Source of the DNA: an uncultured Lachnospiraceae bacterium
GTDB taxonomy: Bacteria > Bacillota_A > Clostridia > Lachnospirales > Lachnospiraceae
Assembly: GCA_910587905.1 (NCBI GenBank)
Contig: CAJUOF010000066.1
Coordinates: 1-16,062 of the forward strand
Reading direction: 5' to 3'
DNA length: 16,062 bases
The notes beneath the pieces are model-generated. The model searched no databases and was not told the origin of the DNA. It was given only the letters and a program-made list of their open reading frames with translations. This document shows positions 1-5,092 of this stretch, in pieces. The first letter of the stretch is position 1. Every line of letters starts with the position of its first letter. Position numbers and translations under genes: made by a program.

Positions 1-1
1 G

Positions 2-610
2 GGAGCATTTGATCCGAAGGCGGTTCTGGGAGCCGGGGCCGGCATCGCGGTGCGGGAGGCCATTCGATTTGGCGTGGCGAGAGGGCTGTTTTCCAATGAA
101 GCCGGAATGGGTTCGACGCCCCATGCTCATGCAAGAGCCACTGCAAAGAATCCTCATGAACAGGGATTGGCGGCCATGATCAGTGTGTTCATTGATACCT
201 TTGTGATTCTGAATTTGACCGTATTTTCTATTTTGACCTCCGGTGTGTTGGAAAGCGGACAGTCAGGAGTAGCCCTTACCCAGGCAGCGTTTACCACTGG
301 TTTTGGCAGCTTCGGGGATATTTTTGTAGCAGTGTGTCTGCTCTTCTTTGCATTCTCCACCATCCTCGGCTGGCATTTCTTTGGAGAAATCAATGCGAAG
401 TATCTGTTCGGAAAGGCCGGGGCAAAGGTGTATTCGTTGCTCGTGCTGGCCTTTATCATCACCGGTTCGGCTCTGAAAGTGGACCTGGTTTGGGCTCTGG
501 CCGATTTCTTTAACGGCTTGATGGTGATTCCAAACGCTCTGGCGCTTTTGGCACTCAGCGGAGCGGTTGTGGGAATCTGCAGAACGTATTCGAAGGGAGG
601 CGGCCGCTGA
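2..610 (+). CDS. Sodium:alanine/glycine symporter (AGCS family), C-terminal part
   Basis: This is the 3' end of a membrane transporter that couples uptake of small amino acids (alanine, glycine) to sodium in the AGCS (AlsT/DagA) family. The reading frame is open from base 2, so the start lies outside the window; the GTG at 50 is an internal valine. The segment AIRFGVARGLFSNEAGMGSTPHAHA is the family's most conserved region, normally just past the middle of the protein, followed by QGL, VFIDTFVILN, LTQAAF, the FAFSTILGWHFFGE stretch and a YLFG motif, all in the expected order. Several hydrophobic stretches suitable as membrane helices are visible. The tail RTYSKGGGR is short and basic, as expected for a cytoplasmic end. 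No clear terminator follows. The family is secure; the exact substrate is not determinable. About 200 residues are visible of a family that usually has about 450-500. Confidence 0.93.
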   Translation, partial: GAFDPKAVLGAGAGIAVREAIRFGVARGLFSNEAGMGSTPHAHARATAKNPHEQGLAAMISVFIDTFVILNLTVFSILTSGVLESGQSGVALTQAAFTTGFGSFGDIFVAVCLLFFAFSTILGWHFFGEINAKYLFGKAGAKVYSLLVLAFIITGSALKVDLVWALADFFNGLMVIPNALALLALSGAVVGICRTYSKGGGR

Positions 611-673
611 CCATCGATTGGATAGGTATAAAGACTGTATTTGCCGTCTGTCCTCATTGATCAAATTTTCCTC

Positions 674-702
674 TTGCGAAAAATGATCCTTAGGGTTATG
701 AT
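674..702 (+). promoter_or_regulatory. Sigma-A promoter of the TEAP-repeat protein gene
   Basis: A -35 box TTGCGA (674-679) and a -10 box TATGAT (697-702) are separated by 17 bases. They lie about 50 bases before the ribosome binding site of the small protein gene. This indicates that the gene is transcribed separately from the upstream symporter. Confidence 0.6.
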
Positions 703-759
703 AGACCCTATAGAAGCAATGGTTTGTGATGTATAGGGAATCAGGAGAGGTGTATGGAA

Positions 760-1164
760 ATGGTAAAATTCTTGCTGATTGGGATTGCCAGTGTGTTATC
801 GGTCGGAAAGGGAGCGATGGTTTCAGAACCCGAGGTTCAGTCTGAGGCGATCGTTCGGACAGAGGCCCCGAGGGAGATTCAGAGAGAACCTCAAGCAGAG
901 CCACAGACGGCGGCTCCGGTGGAGACGCCCACGGAGGCTCCGACAGAGGCGCCTACAGAAAGCCCGACAGAAGCTCCCACAGAGGCTCCGCCCCAGGCAC
1001 CGGCGCCGTCCGGTTGTTATAATGGAGGTTATGGGTATTGTGTGAACCATTTTGACGGAAACGGTGACGGATATTGCGACTATTGTGACATTACATGGGG
1101 CACCGCGGGCCAGGGTGGACATCATTCAGGCCATCACGGACATGGCGGAAGACATTGCAGATAG
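760..1164 (+). CDS. Small exported-looking protein: TEAP repeats and a Cys/His-rich DxNxDG tail
   Basis: Function unknown. The ATG at 760 is preferred over the in-frame ATG at 754 because AGGAGAGG (743-750) is then about 9 bases away. The N-terminus (MVKFLLIGIASVLSV) is a short basic-hydrophobic segment, a weak signal peptide or membrane anchor without an obvious cleavage site. Next is a Glu/Pro/Gln/Thr-rich linker containing about five tandem TEAP-type units (bases 928-993), typical of cell-surface spacers. The last 50 residues contain six cysteines, the EF-hand/dockerin-like loop DGNGDGYCD (D-x-N-x-D-G pattern), a CDYCD motif and a His/Gly cluster (GGHHSGHHGHGGRHC). From memory, similar DxNGDGxCDxC modules occur in small surface proteins of gut Bacillota. 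I infer calcium plus transition-metal binding outside the cell. It is monocistronic, with its own promoter and a following hairpin. Confidence 0.72.
   Translation: MVKFLLIGIASVLSVGKGAMVSEPEVQSEAIVRTEAPREIQREPQAEPQTAAPVETPTEAPTEAPTESPTEAPTEAPPQAPAPSGCYNGGYGYCVNHFDGNGDGYCDYCDITWGTAGQGGHHSGHHGHGGRHCR
928..993 (+). repeat. Tandem TEAP-coding repeat
   Basis: About 66 bases encode five consecutive units of the type Pro-Thr-Glu-Ala/Ser, in 12-base periods (acggaggctccg, acagaggcgcct, acagaaagcccg and similar). The codons vary between units, so this is not a very recent expansion. It forms a low-complexity surface spacer inside the small exported-looking protein. Confidence 0.85.
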
Positions 1165-1188
1165 GCGTTTGGCGGGAGAGAAAGTAGC

Positions 1189-1215
1189 AGGGCCGTCTCA
1201 AAGAGAGGCGGCTCT
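1189..1215 (+). terminator. Hairpin after the TEAP-repeat gene, possible terminator
   Basis: An 11-bp stem (1189-1199 with 1205-1215, including two G-T pairs) closes a five-base AAAGA loop. The following bases (gttatgagc) do not form a U-tract, so it may act as a weak terminator or a 3' stabilising hairpin. It lies between the small protein gene and the rpmG promoter. Confidence 0.45.
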
Positions 1216-1230
1216 GTTATGAGCTTCCCC

Positions 1231-1259
1231 TTGACGTATGGTTACTTTTGTGGTATAGT
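1231..1259 (+). promoter_or_regulatory. Promoter of rpmG-secE-nusG
   Basis: TTGACG (1231-1236) and TATAGT (1254-1259) are 17 bases apart, about 75 bases before the rpmG start. The predicted transcription start is near 1266. A run of ten T residues (1285-1294), flanked by GGGC and GCCC, lies in the early transcribed region. Confidence 0.72.
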
Positions 1260-1332
1260 GAATGAGCGTATGGAAGCGAAGGGCTTTTTTTTTTGGCCCG
1301 AATTACAAAAAATAATAACGGAGGTGGAAGTT

Positions 1333-1482
1333 GTGCGTGTAAGGATTACATTGGCGTGTACGGAATGCAAGCAGCGGAATTACAACATGACGAAGGATAA
1401 GAAAGCACATCCTGAGAGAATGGAAACCAAGAAGTATTGCAGATTCTGCAAAACGCATACCATGCATAAAGAAACGAAGTAA
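1333..1482 (+). CDS. rpmG: 50S ribosomal protein L33
   Basis: This is a small zinc-ribbon protein of the large ribosomal subunit, located near the E site. The 49-residue product starting at GTG 1333 (RVRITLACTECKQRNYN...) has the normal L33 length. It has both Cys pairs (CTEC and CRFC), so it is the zinc-binding C+ type. The GTG start is chosen because GGAGGTGG (1320-1327) sits about 6 bases upstream and the protein then begins exactly where the family does; a longer in-frame extension back to 1219 lies across the promoter and poly-T tract and is not credible. It is the first gene of the rpmG-secE-nusG cluster, an arrangement common in Bacillota. Confidence 0.95.
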   Translation: MRVRITLACTECKQRNYNMTKDKKAHPERMETKKYCRFCKTHTMHKETK

Positions 1483-1513
1483 ATGATTGCTGCAAAAGGA
1501 AAGTGAGAAGGAC

Positions 1514-1705
1514 ATGGAAGAAAGCGCAAAGAAGAAAAAGAGCTTATTCAAAAGCTTGAAGGCAGAGTTCAAGAAAGTGATCTGGCCGGACAAGAAGTCT
1601 TTCACAAGACAGACAATTGCAGTGATACTCACATCTGTGTTCCTGGGTGCGTTGATTGCGCTTTTGGATCTGGTGATGAAATTCGGTATCAATTTCGTGA
1701 TATAA
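1514..1705 (+). CDS. secE: Protein translocase subunit SecE
   Basis: SecE is the small essential clamp subunit of the SecYEG channel in the cytoplasmic membrane. The 63-residue product has a Lys-rich cytoplasmic N-terminus, the amphipathic segment FKSLKAEFKKVIWPDKKSF carrying the family hallmark (K-V-x-WP-x-K), and one membrane helix (TIAVILTSVFLGALIALLDLVM). This single-helix form is usual in Gram-positive bacteria. ATG 1514 is preferred; a TTG at 1487 would add nine residues (LQKESEKD-like) but lies only a few bases past the rpmG stop and lacks a suitable Shine-Dalgarno sequence. A GAGAAGG sequence lies immediately before the ATG, with rather short spacing. The gene sits between rpmG and nusG, its standard place. 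Confidence 0.93.
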   Translation: MEESAKKKKSLFKSLKAEFKKVIWPDKKSFTRQTIAVILTSVFLGALIALLDLVMKFGINFVI

Positions 1706-1720
1706 GGATAAGGTGATGAT

Positions 1721-2236
1721 ATGTCAGAAGCGAATTGGTATGTAGTTCATACTTATTCCGGATATGAAAACAAGGTGAAGGTTGACATTGAGAAGACAAT
1801 CGAAAACAGGAACCTCCATGACCAGATCCTGGAAGTGACCGTACCGATGCAGGATGTCGTCGAGGTCAAGAACGGCATGAGGAAGCAGGTTCAGAAGAAG
1901 ATGTTTCCTGGCTATGTCCTGATCAACATGGTCATGAATGACGAAACATGGTATGTCGTGAGAAACACCAGAGGAGTGACGGGCTTTGTCGGTCCCGGTT
2001 CCAAGCCGGTTCCCCTCTCCGAGGAGGAGATGCGTCCTCTCGGCATCAGGGACGGCGAGGTGACTTTGGATTTTGAGCTTGGAGATGCAGTGATGGTTAC
2101 CTCCGGGGCCTGGGAAGGAACGGTGGGCAACATTAAGGCGATCAACGAGAGCAAGCAGAGCGTCACCATCAACGTGGATATGTTCGGCCGGGAGACACCG
2201 GTGGAGCTGAATTTCACAGAAGTGAAGAAGATGTAA
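1721..2236 (+). CDS. nusG: Transcription termination/antitermination protein NusG
   Basis: NusG binds the RNA polymerase clamp and modulates pausing and termination, and can link polymerase to Rho or the ribosome. The 171-residue protein is of normal length. The N-terminal NGN domain is recognised by WYVVHTYSGYENKV (residues 6-19), the KKMFPGYVLINM segment and the VRNTRGVTGFVG segment. The C-terminal KOW domain (about residues 119-170) has GDAVMVTSGAWEGTVGNI and the VNVDMFGRETPVEL-like end. The ATG follows an AAGGTGAT ribosome binding site. It is 15 bases after secE and very probably co-transcribed with it; about 105 bases separate it from rplK, and these hold an L1-type leader motif. Confidence 0.97.
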   Translation: MSEANWYVVHTYSGYENKVKVDIEKTIENRNLHDQILEVTVPMQDVVEVKNGMRKQVQKKMFPGYVLINMVMNDETWYVVRNTRGVTGFVGPGSKPVPLSEEEMRPLGIRDGEVTLDFELGDAVMVTSGAWEGTVGNIKAINESKQSVTINVDMFGRETPVELNFTEVKKM

Positions 2237-2271
2237 CTTAGGGAAGCGTCTGTCTGAGATTATGGCAGCGC

Positions 2272-2319
2272 GTGGGAGGCGTAAGCCGTTAATCAGGACG
2301 GGAGACCGTCCATTACCAC
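2272..2319 (+). promoter_or_regulatory. L1-binding leader motif before rplK (23S rRNA mimic)
   Basis: The leader holds GTGGGAG (2272-2278) and ATTACCAC (2312-2319), whose GTGG and CCAC ends pair. Between them are a small GGC-GTAA-GCC hairpin and a 6-bp hairpin GGACGG/CCGTCC closed by a GAGA tetraloop (2296-2311). The GUGGGAG...UACCAC pair is the same as the L1-binding base of helix 76 in 23S rRNA as I remember it from E. coli. L1 protein is known to repress its own operon through such mimics. The motif ends 23 bases before the rplK start codon, suiting translational control. Confidence 0.75.
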
Positions 2320-2341
2320 AAGTATTTAGGAGGTGCCTGAC

Positions 2342-2767
2342 ATGGCAAAGAAAGTAACAGGTTATATTAAATTACAGATTCCCGCCGGCAAGGCGACGCC
2401 TGCTCCGCCGGTTGGTCCCGCACTGGGTCAGCACGGTGTGAACATTGTTCAGTTTACCAAGGAATTTAATGCAAGAACGGCAGACAAGGGCGATCTGATC
2501 ATTCCGGTTGTCATCACGGTGTATGCGGACAGAAGCTTCAGCTTCGTGACCAAGACTCCGCCTGCGGCAGTTCTGTTAAAGAAGGCCTGCAACATCAAGT
2601 CCGGCTCCGGCGTTCCCAACAAGAACAAGGTTGCCAGCATTTCCAAGGCGAAGCTTCAGGAGATCGCCGAGATGAAGATGCCCGACCTGAATGCGGCTTC
2701 CGTCGAGGCGGCCATGAGCATGGTCGCAGGCACGGCCCGCAGCATGGGAATCACGGTTGAGGACTAA
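2342..2767 (+). CDS. rplK: 50S ribosomal protein L11
   Basis: L11 forms the base of the GTPase-associated centre on 23S rRNA, where elongation factors and stringent-response RelA act. The 141-residue product has the usual length and both domains: the N-terminal part with the Pro-rich segment PAGKATPAPPVGPALGQHGV (residues 14-33) and the C-terminal rRNA-binding part with TPPAAVLLKKA and the SGSGVPNKNKV stretch. ATG 2342 is chosen over an in-frame GTG at 2333 because the latter is part of the AGGAGGTG ribosome binding site. The gene is preceded by an L1-type leader motif and followed 64 bases later by rplA, with a second copy of that motif between them. Confidence 0.98.
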   Translation: MAKKVTGYIKLQIPAGKATPAPPVGPALGQHGVNIVQFTKEFNARTADKGDLIIPVVITVYADRSFSFVTKTPPAAVLLKKACNIKSGSGVPNKNKVASISKAKLQEIAEMKMPDLNAASVEAAMSMVAGTARSMGITVED

Positions 2768-2788
2768 ATTGAACGATGTCATTGATCT

Positions 2789-2816
2789 GTGGGAGGGATG
2801 TTCCCGCAATTACCAC
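2789..2816 (+). promoter_or_regulatory. Second L1-binding leader motif, before rplA
   Basis: GTGGGAG (2789-2795) and ATTACCAC (2809-2816) reappear here in a compact form, with one internal hairpin GGGA-TGT-TCCC (2795-2805). The outer GTGG/CCAC pairing and the unpaired purines match the copy upstream of rplK. It sits directly against the rplA ribosome binding site AGGAGG (2818-2823), so bound L1 would be expected to block initiation on its own gene. Confidence 0.72.
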
Positions 2817-2831
2817 TAGGAGGTTTATTTC

Positions 2832-3524
2832 ATGAAAAGAGGAAAGAAATACGCAGAAGCTGCTAAATTAGTTGACCGTACCATCCAGTATGATCCGGCA
2901 GATGCGGTCGCCCTGGTTAAGAAGACCGCAGTTGCCAAATTCGATGAGACCATCGAGGCCCATATCAGAACGGGCTGCGACGGACGTCATGCGGACCAGC
3001 AGATCAGAGGTGCAGTGGTGCTGCCCCACGGAACCGGAAAAACGGTTCGCGTCCTGGTGTTTGCAAAGAATGCCAAGGCTGACGAGGCTCAGGCCGCAGG
3101 TGCCGATTTTGTGGGCGCCGAGGAGCTGATCCCGAAGATCCAGAACGAAGGCTGGCTGGATTTTGACGTGGTCGTGGCAACTCCCGACATGATGGGCGTG
3201 GTTGGCCGTCTGGGCCGCGTGCTGGGCCCCAAGGGCCTGATGCCCAACCCGAAGGCCGGAACCGTCACCATGGACGTGGCAAAGGCCATCGCCGATATCA
3301 AGGCCGGTAAGATCGAGTACAGACTGGATAAGACCAATATCGTTCACGTACCGCTGGGCAAGGCTTCCTTCACCGAGGAGCAGTTGTCCGAAAACTTCCA
3401 GACGTTAATGAATGCAATTATAAAGGCAAAACCCAGCGCATTAAAGGGCCAGTATCTGAGGAGCGTCACCCTGACCTCCACCATGGGCCCCGGCGTGAAA
3501 GTGAACCCTATGAAGTTGATGTAA
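2832..3524 (+). CDS. rplA: 50S ribosomal protein L1
   Basis: L1 is the mobile stalk protein next to the E site and is commonly the autogenous repressor of the L11-L1 transcript. The 230-residue product is full length. Recognisable segments are MKRGKKYAEA at the N-terminus, RGAVVLPHGTGK (residues 59-70), DVVVATPDMMGVVGRLGRVLGPKGLMPNPKAGTVT (the domain II-to-I hinge and L1 signature) and the C-terminal SVTLTSTMGPGVKVN. The ATG is preceded by AGGAGGTTT. The gene lies immediately after rplK, with an L1-binding motif in between, and is followed by a long palindrome and then a separate promoter for rplJ, so rplK-rplA and rplJ-rplL are probably distinct transcription units. Confidence 0.98.
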   Translation: MKRGKKYAEAAKLVDRTIQYDPADAVALVKKTAVAKFDETIEAHIRTGCDGRHADQQIRGAVVLPHGTGKTVRVLVFAKNAKADEAQAAGADFVGAEELIPKIQNEGWLDFDVVVATPDMMGVVGRLGRVLGPKGLMPNPKAGTVTMDVAKAIADIKAGKIEYRLDKTNIVHVPLGKASFTEEQLSENFQTLMNAIIKAKPSALKGQYLRSVTLTSTMGPGVKVNPMKLM

Positions 3525-3543
3525 GCAATGAGCCGTGCGGGAT

Positions 3544-3590
3544 GAGAGTAGGACGATCCGGCCGCTTGCGGTCGGGATCGTCCTACTCTC
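3544..3590 (+). repeat. Perfect 16-bp inverted repeat after rplA
   Basis: The arms GAGAGTAGGACGATCC (3544-3559) and its exact complement (3575-3590) enclose a 15-base loop that itself can pair (GGCCGC with GCGGTC). The whole forms a roughly 20-bp hairpin. No U-tract follows (agaccata), so a classical intrinsic terminator is unlikely; a repetitive palindromic element or an RNase processing or stabilising hairpin is possible. Confidence 0.8.
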
Positions 3591-3703
3591 AGACCATAGG
3601 GCGAATGCCCTCAGCGACAGGGCGTAAGCTCTGGAGCTGCAGCACGGCGGCGCAGGGATGGAACGCAAGTCCCCGGCCGCTTGCAAAAAAAGTAATTCAG
3701 CGA
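3591..3703 (+). other. Non-coding stretch between the rplA palindrome and the rplJ promoter
   Basis: I see no credible gene here. The stretch holds a small hairpin AGGGC-GAAT-GCCCT (3598-3611), a second AGGGC copy that could pair with the same GCCCT, and a repeat of the sequence CGGCCGCTTGC (3674-3684) that also occurs in the palindrome loop just upstream (3559-3569). A GCAAG/CTTGC hairpin (3665-3684) is followed by seven A residues. The repeated 11-mer suggests that the palindrome and this stretch may belong to one repeated intergenic element. Confidence 0.5.
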
Positions 3704-3732
3704 TTGACACGGAAAACAATCTGTGTTAATTT
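3704..3732 (+). promoter_or_regulatory. Promoter of rplJ-rplL
   Basis: A consensus -35 box TTGACA (3704-3709) is followed after 17 bases by TAATTT (3727-3732). Its transcript would begin just upstream of the L10 leader, which fits a dedicated, separately regulated rplJ-rplL unit. Confidence 0.72.
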
Positions 3733-3740
3733 ATATGAGT

Positions 3741-3812
3741 ACGCCCTGTGTGTACACTCGCCGAAGACAGCAGGTACTGAAAAGTGTAAGCAGATGCGCC
3801 TGCCGAGGAGAT
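3741..3812 (+). promoter_or_regulatory. Ribosomal protein L10 leader RNA
   Basis: The sequence CCGAAGACAGCAGGT (3761-3775), followed 25 bases later by CCTGCCGAGG (3800-3809), is the conserved core of the L10 leader found before rplJ in many bacteria. GCAGG and CCTGC pair, and ACACT (3754-3758) can pair with AGTGT (3784-3788). The L10-(L7/L12) complex binds this fold to control its own operon. Here it is followed within 30 bases by an intrinsic terminator, so the likely output is transcription attenuation. Confidence 0.9.
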
Positions 3813-3839
3813 AAGATTGACGATCTGTGAATCCTTATG

Positions 3840-3868
3840 CCCCGCATGTCTTTTGCATGCGGGGTTTT
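3840..3868 (+). terminator. Attenuator terminator in the rplJ leader
   Basis: A GC-rich stem of 8-9 bp (CCCGCATG with CATGCGGG, plus a flanking C-G pair) closes a TCTTTTG loop and is followed by TTTT. It lies between the L10 leader and the rplJ ribosome binding site (AAGGAGG, 3888-3893). Its place in an untranslated leader rather than after a gene indicates a regulatory terminator. Confidence 0.85.
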
Positions 3869-3901
3869 GCGGCGATAAAATAAGATAAGGAGGAAAAAAG
3901 A

Positions 3902-4390
3902 ATGGCGAAGGTAGAATTAAAACAGCCTGTCGTGGAAGAGATTTCCAATCTGTTAAAAGAAGCGAAATCCGCAGTGCTGGTGGATTACCGCGGCCTGACT
4001 GTGGAGCAGGATACGGAACTGCGCAGACAGCTTCGGGCGGCCGGAGTTAATTATAAGGTATATAAAAATACGATGATTAACTTTGCGATCCAGGGTACGG
4101 ATTTTGAACCGTTGAAGGCAGATCTGGAAGGCCCCACTGCGCTGGCTACGTCCGCTACGGACGAGACGGCTCCTGCCCGCGTGCTCAATGAGTTTGGCAA
4201 GAAGGCAGATAAGCTGGAGCTGAAATCTGGTGTGGTTGAGGGAACCTACTACGATGCGGCCGGTATCAAGGTGATTGCGACGATCCCTGGCAGAGAGGAG
4301 CTGCTTGGCAAGCTGCTTGGAAGCATCCAGTCTCCCATCACAAATCTGGCCCGGGTACTCAACCAGATTGCAGAAGCGAAGGCAGAATAA
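3902..4390 (+). CDS. rplJ: 50S ribosomal protein L10
   Basis: L10 anchors the L7/L12 dimers to the ribosomal stalk. The 162-residue product is close to the usual length of about 165-175. The N-terminal rRNA-binding domain shows LLKEAKSAVLVDYRGLTVEQ and LRRQLRAAGVNYKVYKNTM. The middle has the GPTALA motif, and the C-terminal helix that binds L7/L12 dimers (LLGSIQSPITNLARVLNQIAEAK) is complete. The ATG follows AAGGAGGAAAAAAGA. The gene is controlled by the L10 leader and attenuator directly upstream and is followed 100 bases later by rplL, its complex partner. Confidence 0.98.
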   Translation: MAKVELKQPVVEEISNLLKEAKSAVLVDYRGLTVEQDTELRRQLRAAGVNYKVYKNTMINFAIQGTDFEPLKADLEGPTALATSATDETAPARVLNEFGKKADKLELKSGVVEGTYYDAAGIKVIATIPGREELLGKLLGSIQSPITNLARVLNQIAEAKAE

Positions 4391-4490
4391 TTGGTTTTGT
4401 CTTGAGGGCAGAGTGCTGTTTTATACAGAAGACTGCATGAAAAATTGAAAATAGTCTACGAACAATATAAATTAATGGAGGTAAATTCAA

Positions 4491-4865
4491 ATGGCAAAGT
4501 TGACGACGGCAGAATTTATTGATGCGATCAAAGAGTTAAGCGTATTGGAGTTGAATGAGCTGGTAAAGGCTTGTGAGGAAGAGTTCGGCGTATCCGCAGC
4601 AGCGGGTGTTGTCGTGGCAGCAGCAGGTGCAGGCGCAGCCGCTGAGGAAGAGAAGACCGAGTTCGACGTTGAGCTGACCGAGGTTGGCCCCAACAAGGTC
4701 AAGGTGATCAAGGTTGTCCGTGAAGCTACCGGCCTTGGCCTGAAAGAGGCGAAGGAAGTGGTGGACGGCGCTCCCAAGGTTGTGAAGGCTCAGGCTACCA
4801 AGGAAGAGGCTGAGGAACTGAAGGCGAAGCTGGAAGGCGAGGGAGCCAAGGTTACTCTGAAATAA
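4491..4865 (+). CDS. rplL: 50S ribosomal protein L7/L12
   Basis: L7/L12 is the multi-copy stalk protein that recruits and stimulates translational GTPases. The 124-residue product has the family layout: an N-terminal dimerisation helix domain (about residues 1-35), a flexible Ala/Gly hinge (SAAAGVVVAAAGAGAAAEEE), and a C-terminal factor-binding domain with VIKVVREATGLGLKEAKEVVDGAP. The ATG is preceded by ATGGAGGTAAATTCAA. A strong bidirectional terminator follows. In many Bacillota rpoB comes soon after rplL; here the next gene is an unrelated antiporter, so the usual rplL-rpoB link is broken. Confidence 0.98.
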   Translation: MAKLTTAEFIDAIKELSVLELNELVKACEEEFGVSAAAGVVVAAAGAGAAAEEEKTEFDVELTEVGPNKVKVIKVVREATGLGLKEAKEVVDGAPKVVKAQATKEEAEELKAKLEGEGAKVTLK

Positions 4866-4868
4866 TTG

Positions 4869-4935
4869 CATGCACATAAAAAGAAACCGCTGCGCCGGAT
4901 TTTTTCTGGTACAGCGGTTTCTTTTTATGTGCATG
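4869..4935 (+). terminator. 24-bp perfect inverted-repeat terminator after rplL
   Basis: Bases 4869-4892 and 4912-4935 are exact reverse complements (24 bp), with a 19-base loop in which CCGG and CTGG can pair further. The stem contains an A-rich segment followed by ACCGCTG on one side and the T-rich complement on the other, so it can act as an intrinsic terminator in either direction. It isolates the ribosomal protein block from the nhaC promoter 16 bases downstream. Confidence 0.93.
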
Positions 4936-4950
4936 TCTTTGGAATTTAAA

Positions 4951-4979
4951 TTGACAGTTTATAAAATATAACATATAAT
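4951..4979 (+). promoter_or_regulatory. Perfect consensus promoter for nhaC-iadA
   Basis: TTGACA (4951-4956) and TATAAT (4974-4979) are both exact consensus and are separated by exactly 17 bases. The 5' untranslated leader would be roughly 105 bases long and AT-rich, ending at the GGAGG ribosome binding site (5081-5085). I see no riboswitch in it. Confidence 0.9.
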
Positions 4980-5092
4980 ACTAACATATTGCGTCGATAA
5001 AATAAAAAAATAGCCAAAATTTCATGAAAAAATTGAGTTTTATATGAAAAATGACGGTGGCGGCGCAAAATAAAGAAGAAGGAGGCTACATA

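Noticed and set aside
611..753. Search for a terminator after the symporter gene
   Set aside because: Only a 4-bp AGAC/GTCT pairing was found, with no stable stem or U-tract; the region is best described as a short spacer with a promoter.
928..993. Tandem repeat as a possible CRISPR array
   Set aside because: The units are 12-base coding repeats with no spacers and are in frame with the small protein.
3542..3814. 90-residue plus-strand frame between rplA and rplJ
   Set aside because: It runs through the palindrome, the rplJ promoter and the conserved L10 leader, so it is non-coding.
4445..4473. Possible extra promoter before rplL (TTGAAA, then TAAATT at 17 bases or TATAAA at 15)
   Set aside because: Weak boxes in an AT-rich spacer; co-transcription with rplJ is the standard arrangement and explains expression.
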